NCBI GenBank assembly: GCA_963667815.1
Contig: OY764021.1
Length of the DNA: 64,000 bases
Direction: 5' to 3' (one strand)
Source: Saccharicrinis sp963667815
GTDB lineage: Bacteria; Bacteroidota; Bacteroidia; Bacteroidales; Marinilabiliaceae
Both the position numbers and the translations under genes were made by a program. Within the stretch, counting starts at the first letter, position 1; each line of letters starts with the position of its first letter. Under the pieces are notes generated by a model. It ran no database searches and was not told the DNA's origin. It was given only the letters and a program-made list of their open reading frames with translations. Positions 63,555 to 64,000 of this stretch are shown piece by piece.

Positions 63555-64000
63555 ATGCAGAATCGAAAAATAGTAAACAAAATCCTTATAATCCCAGCAT
63601 TATCTGACCATATAGATTTGATAAAGGAAGCTCAAAATGCTAATCTTACAATTTATACCTGTGATAATAATGAAAAAAACCTTGCCCATACATATTCAGA
63701 TAAACAGCTTAACATTAGCCTTCTTGAATTAGATCAAATATTACAAATAGCTCAGAATGAAGAAATATCAGCAGTGTCAACATTTAGCAATGATTTAGGA
63801 GCAATTGTAGCTTCCTATATTTCATCTAAACTTGAACTTCCTGGCAGTTGCCATGAAGCTGTAACAATGATGGCTAACAAGGAAAGATTTAGATCATTTT
63901 TGACAACAAATAATTTTCACACACCCTCGTACATAACACTTTCTGCCATTGATGATAGTAAAATAAACAAAATTAAATTTCCTGCAATTATAAAACCAGT
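63555..64000 (+). CDS. ATP-grasp-like protein, N-terminal part (cut by window end)
   Basis: This is 148 complete codons, open to the window edge. It starts MQNRKIVNKILIIPA and has a Rossmann-like first domain (pre-ATP-grasp). The stretch MMANKERFRSFLTTNNFHTPSY is the typical entry to an ATP-grasp ligase, as in carbamoyl-phosphate synthetase-like enzymes of sugar and peptide loci, and KFPAIIKPV is the beginning of the ATP-binding domain. The substrate cannot be told from the part seen. It diverges from the polysaccharide genes and may belong to the same locus. Confidence 0.75.
   Translation, partial: MQNRKIVNKILIIPALSDHIDLIKEAQNANLTIYTCDNNEKNLAHTYSDKQLNISLLELDQILQIAQNEEISAVSTFSNDLGAIVASYISSKLELPGSCHEAVTMMANKERFRSFLTTNNFHTPSYITLSAIDDSKINKIKFPAIIKP

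Overview
The window is AT-rich DNA that reads as a chromosomal piece of a Bacteroidota bacterium, probably a marine or sediment member of the Bacteroidales/Marinilabiliales type. The clues are a hybrid two-component system with Reg_prop, Y_Y_Y and AraC domains, promoter boxes of the form TAnnTTTG, a DUF6452/DUF6048 gene pair, a PnuC-type transporter next to a TonB receptor, and a flexirubin/aryl-polyene locus. The assignment is inferred from gene content, because no rRNA or other taxonomic marker was compared.

Region 1 (about 0.6-33.9 kb, all minus strand) is dominated by an aryl-polyene/flexirubin-type pigment locus. Transcription would begin at a tyrosine/histidine ammonia-lyase (32331-33878). 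It continues through a FabG reductase, a ketosynthase with ACP, a LpxL-like acyltransferase, a methyltransferase, a hotdog protein, a secreted unknown, a thioesterase, a second ketosynthase, a half-length ketosynthase-like protein, a second ACP, a third ketosynthase and a Cys-less chain-length-factor-like partner. After a 138 bp gap come a polysaccharide deacetylase, LolA, a lipoprotein, a second hotdog protein, a glycosyltransferase-DUF2062 fusion, a three-part MMPL/PlsC/methyltransferase fusion, two desaturase-like flavoproteins, a C45 Ntn-hydrolase, an alpha/beta hydrolase, a PaaK-like ligase and an acyltransferase. Most junctions are under 30 bp or overlap, which points to one or two long operons. 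The likely scheme is that ammonia-lyase makes 4-coumarate, the ligase activates it, the ketosynthases/FabG/hotdog proteins extend it into a conjugated polyene on ACP, and the acyltransferases, LolA and MMPL protein attach and move the product to the outer membrane. I see no DarA or DarB (dialkylresorcinol) genes here. A 1348-aa hybrid sensor/regulator (2337-6383) and a third desaturase-like flavoprotein (610-2118) lie at the downstream end.

Region 2 (34.0-38.5 kb, minus) holds a secreted alpha/beta hydrolase and a pair of M16 peptidases, one with an intact zinc site and one without, followed by a terminator.

Region 3 (38.7-49.4 kb) is a thiamine region with two TPP riboswitches. The first precedes a TonB receptor, a PnuT-type transporter and thiamine pyrophosphokinase (uptake and activation). 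The second precedes thiS-thiC-thiG-thiH-thiF (de novo synthesis). A plus-strand DUF6452/DUF6048 pair sits between them. thiE and thiD are not in the window.

Region 4 (49.5-58.4 kb) has a hybrid histidine kinase preceded by an orphan ModA-like binding lipoprotein, a flippase-like membrane protein, a YfhO-like membrane protein and metK. Region 5 (58.7-60.0 kb, plus) has two identical tRNA-Glu genes flanking rpsT, then a strong terminator and radC. Region 6 (60.0-63.5 kb, minus) is the edge of a surface-polysaccharide locus with two glycosyltransferases and a flippase. A plus-strand ATP-grasp-like gene is cut by the window end.
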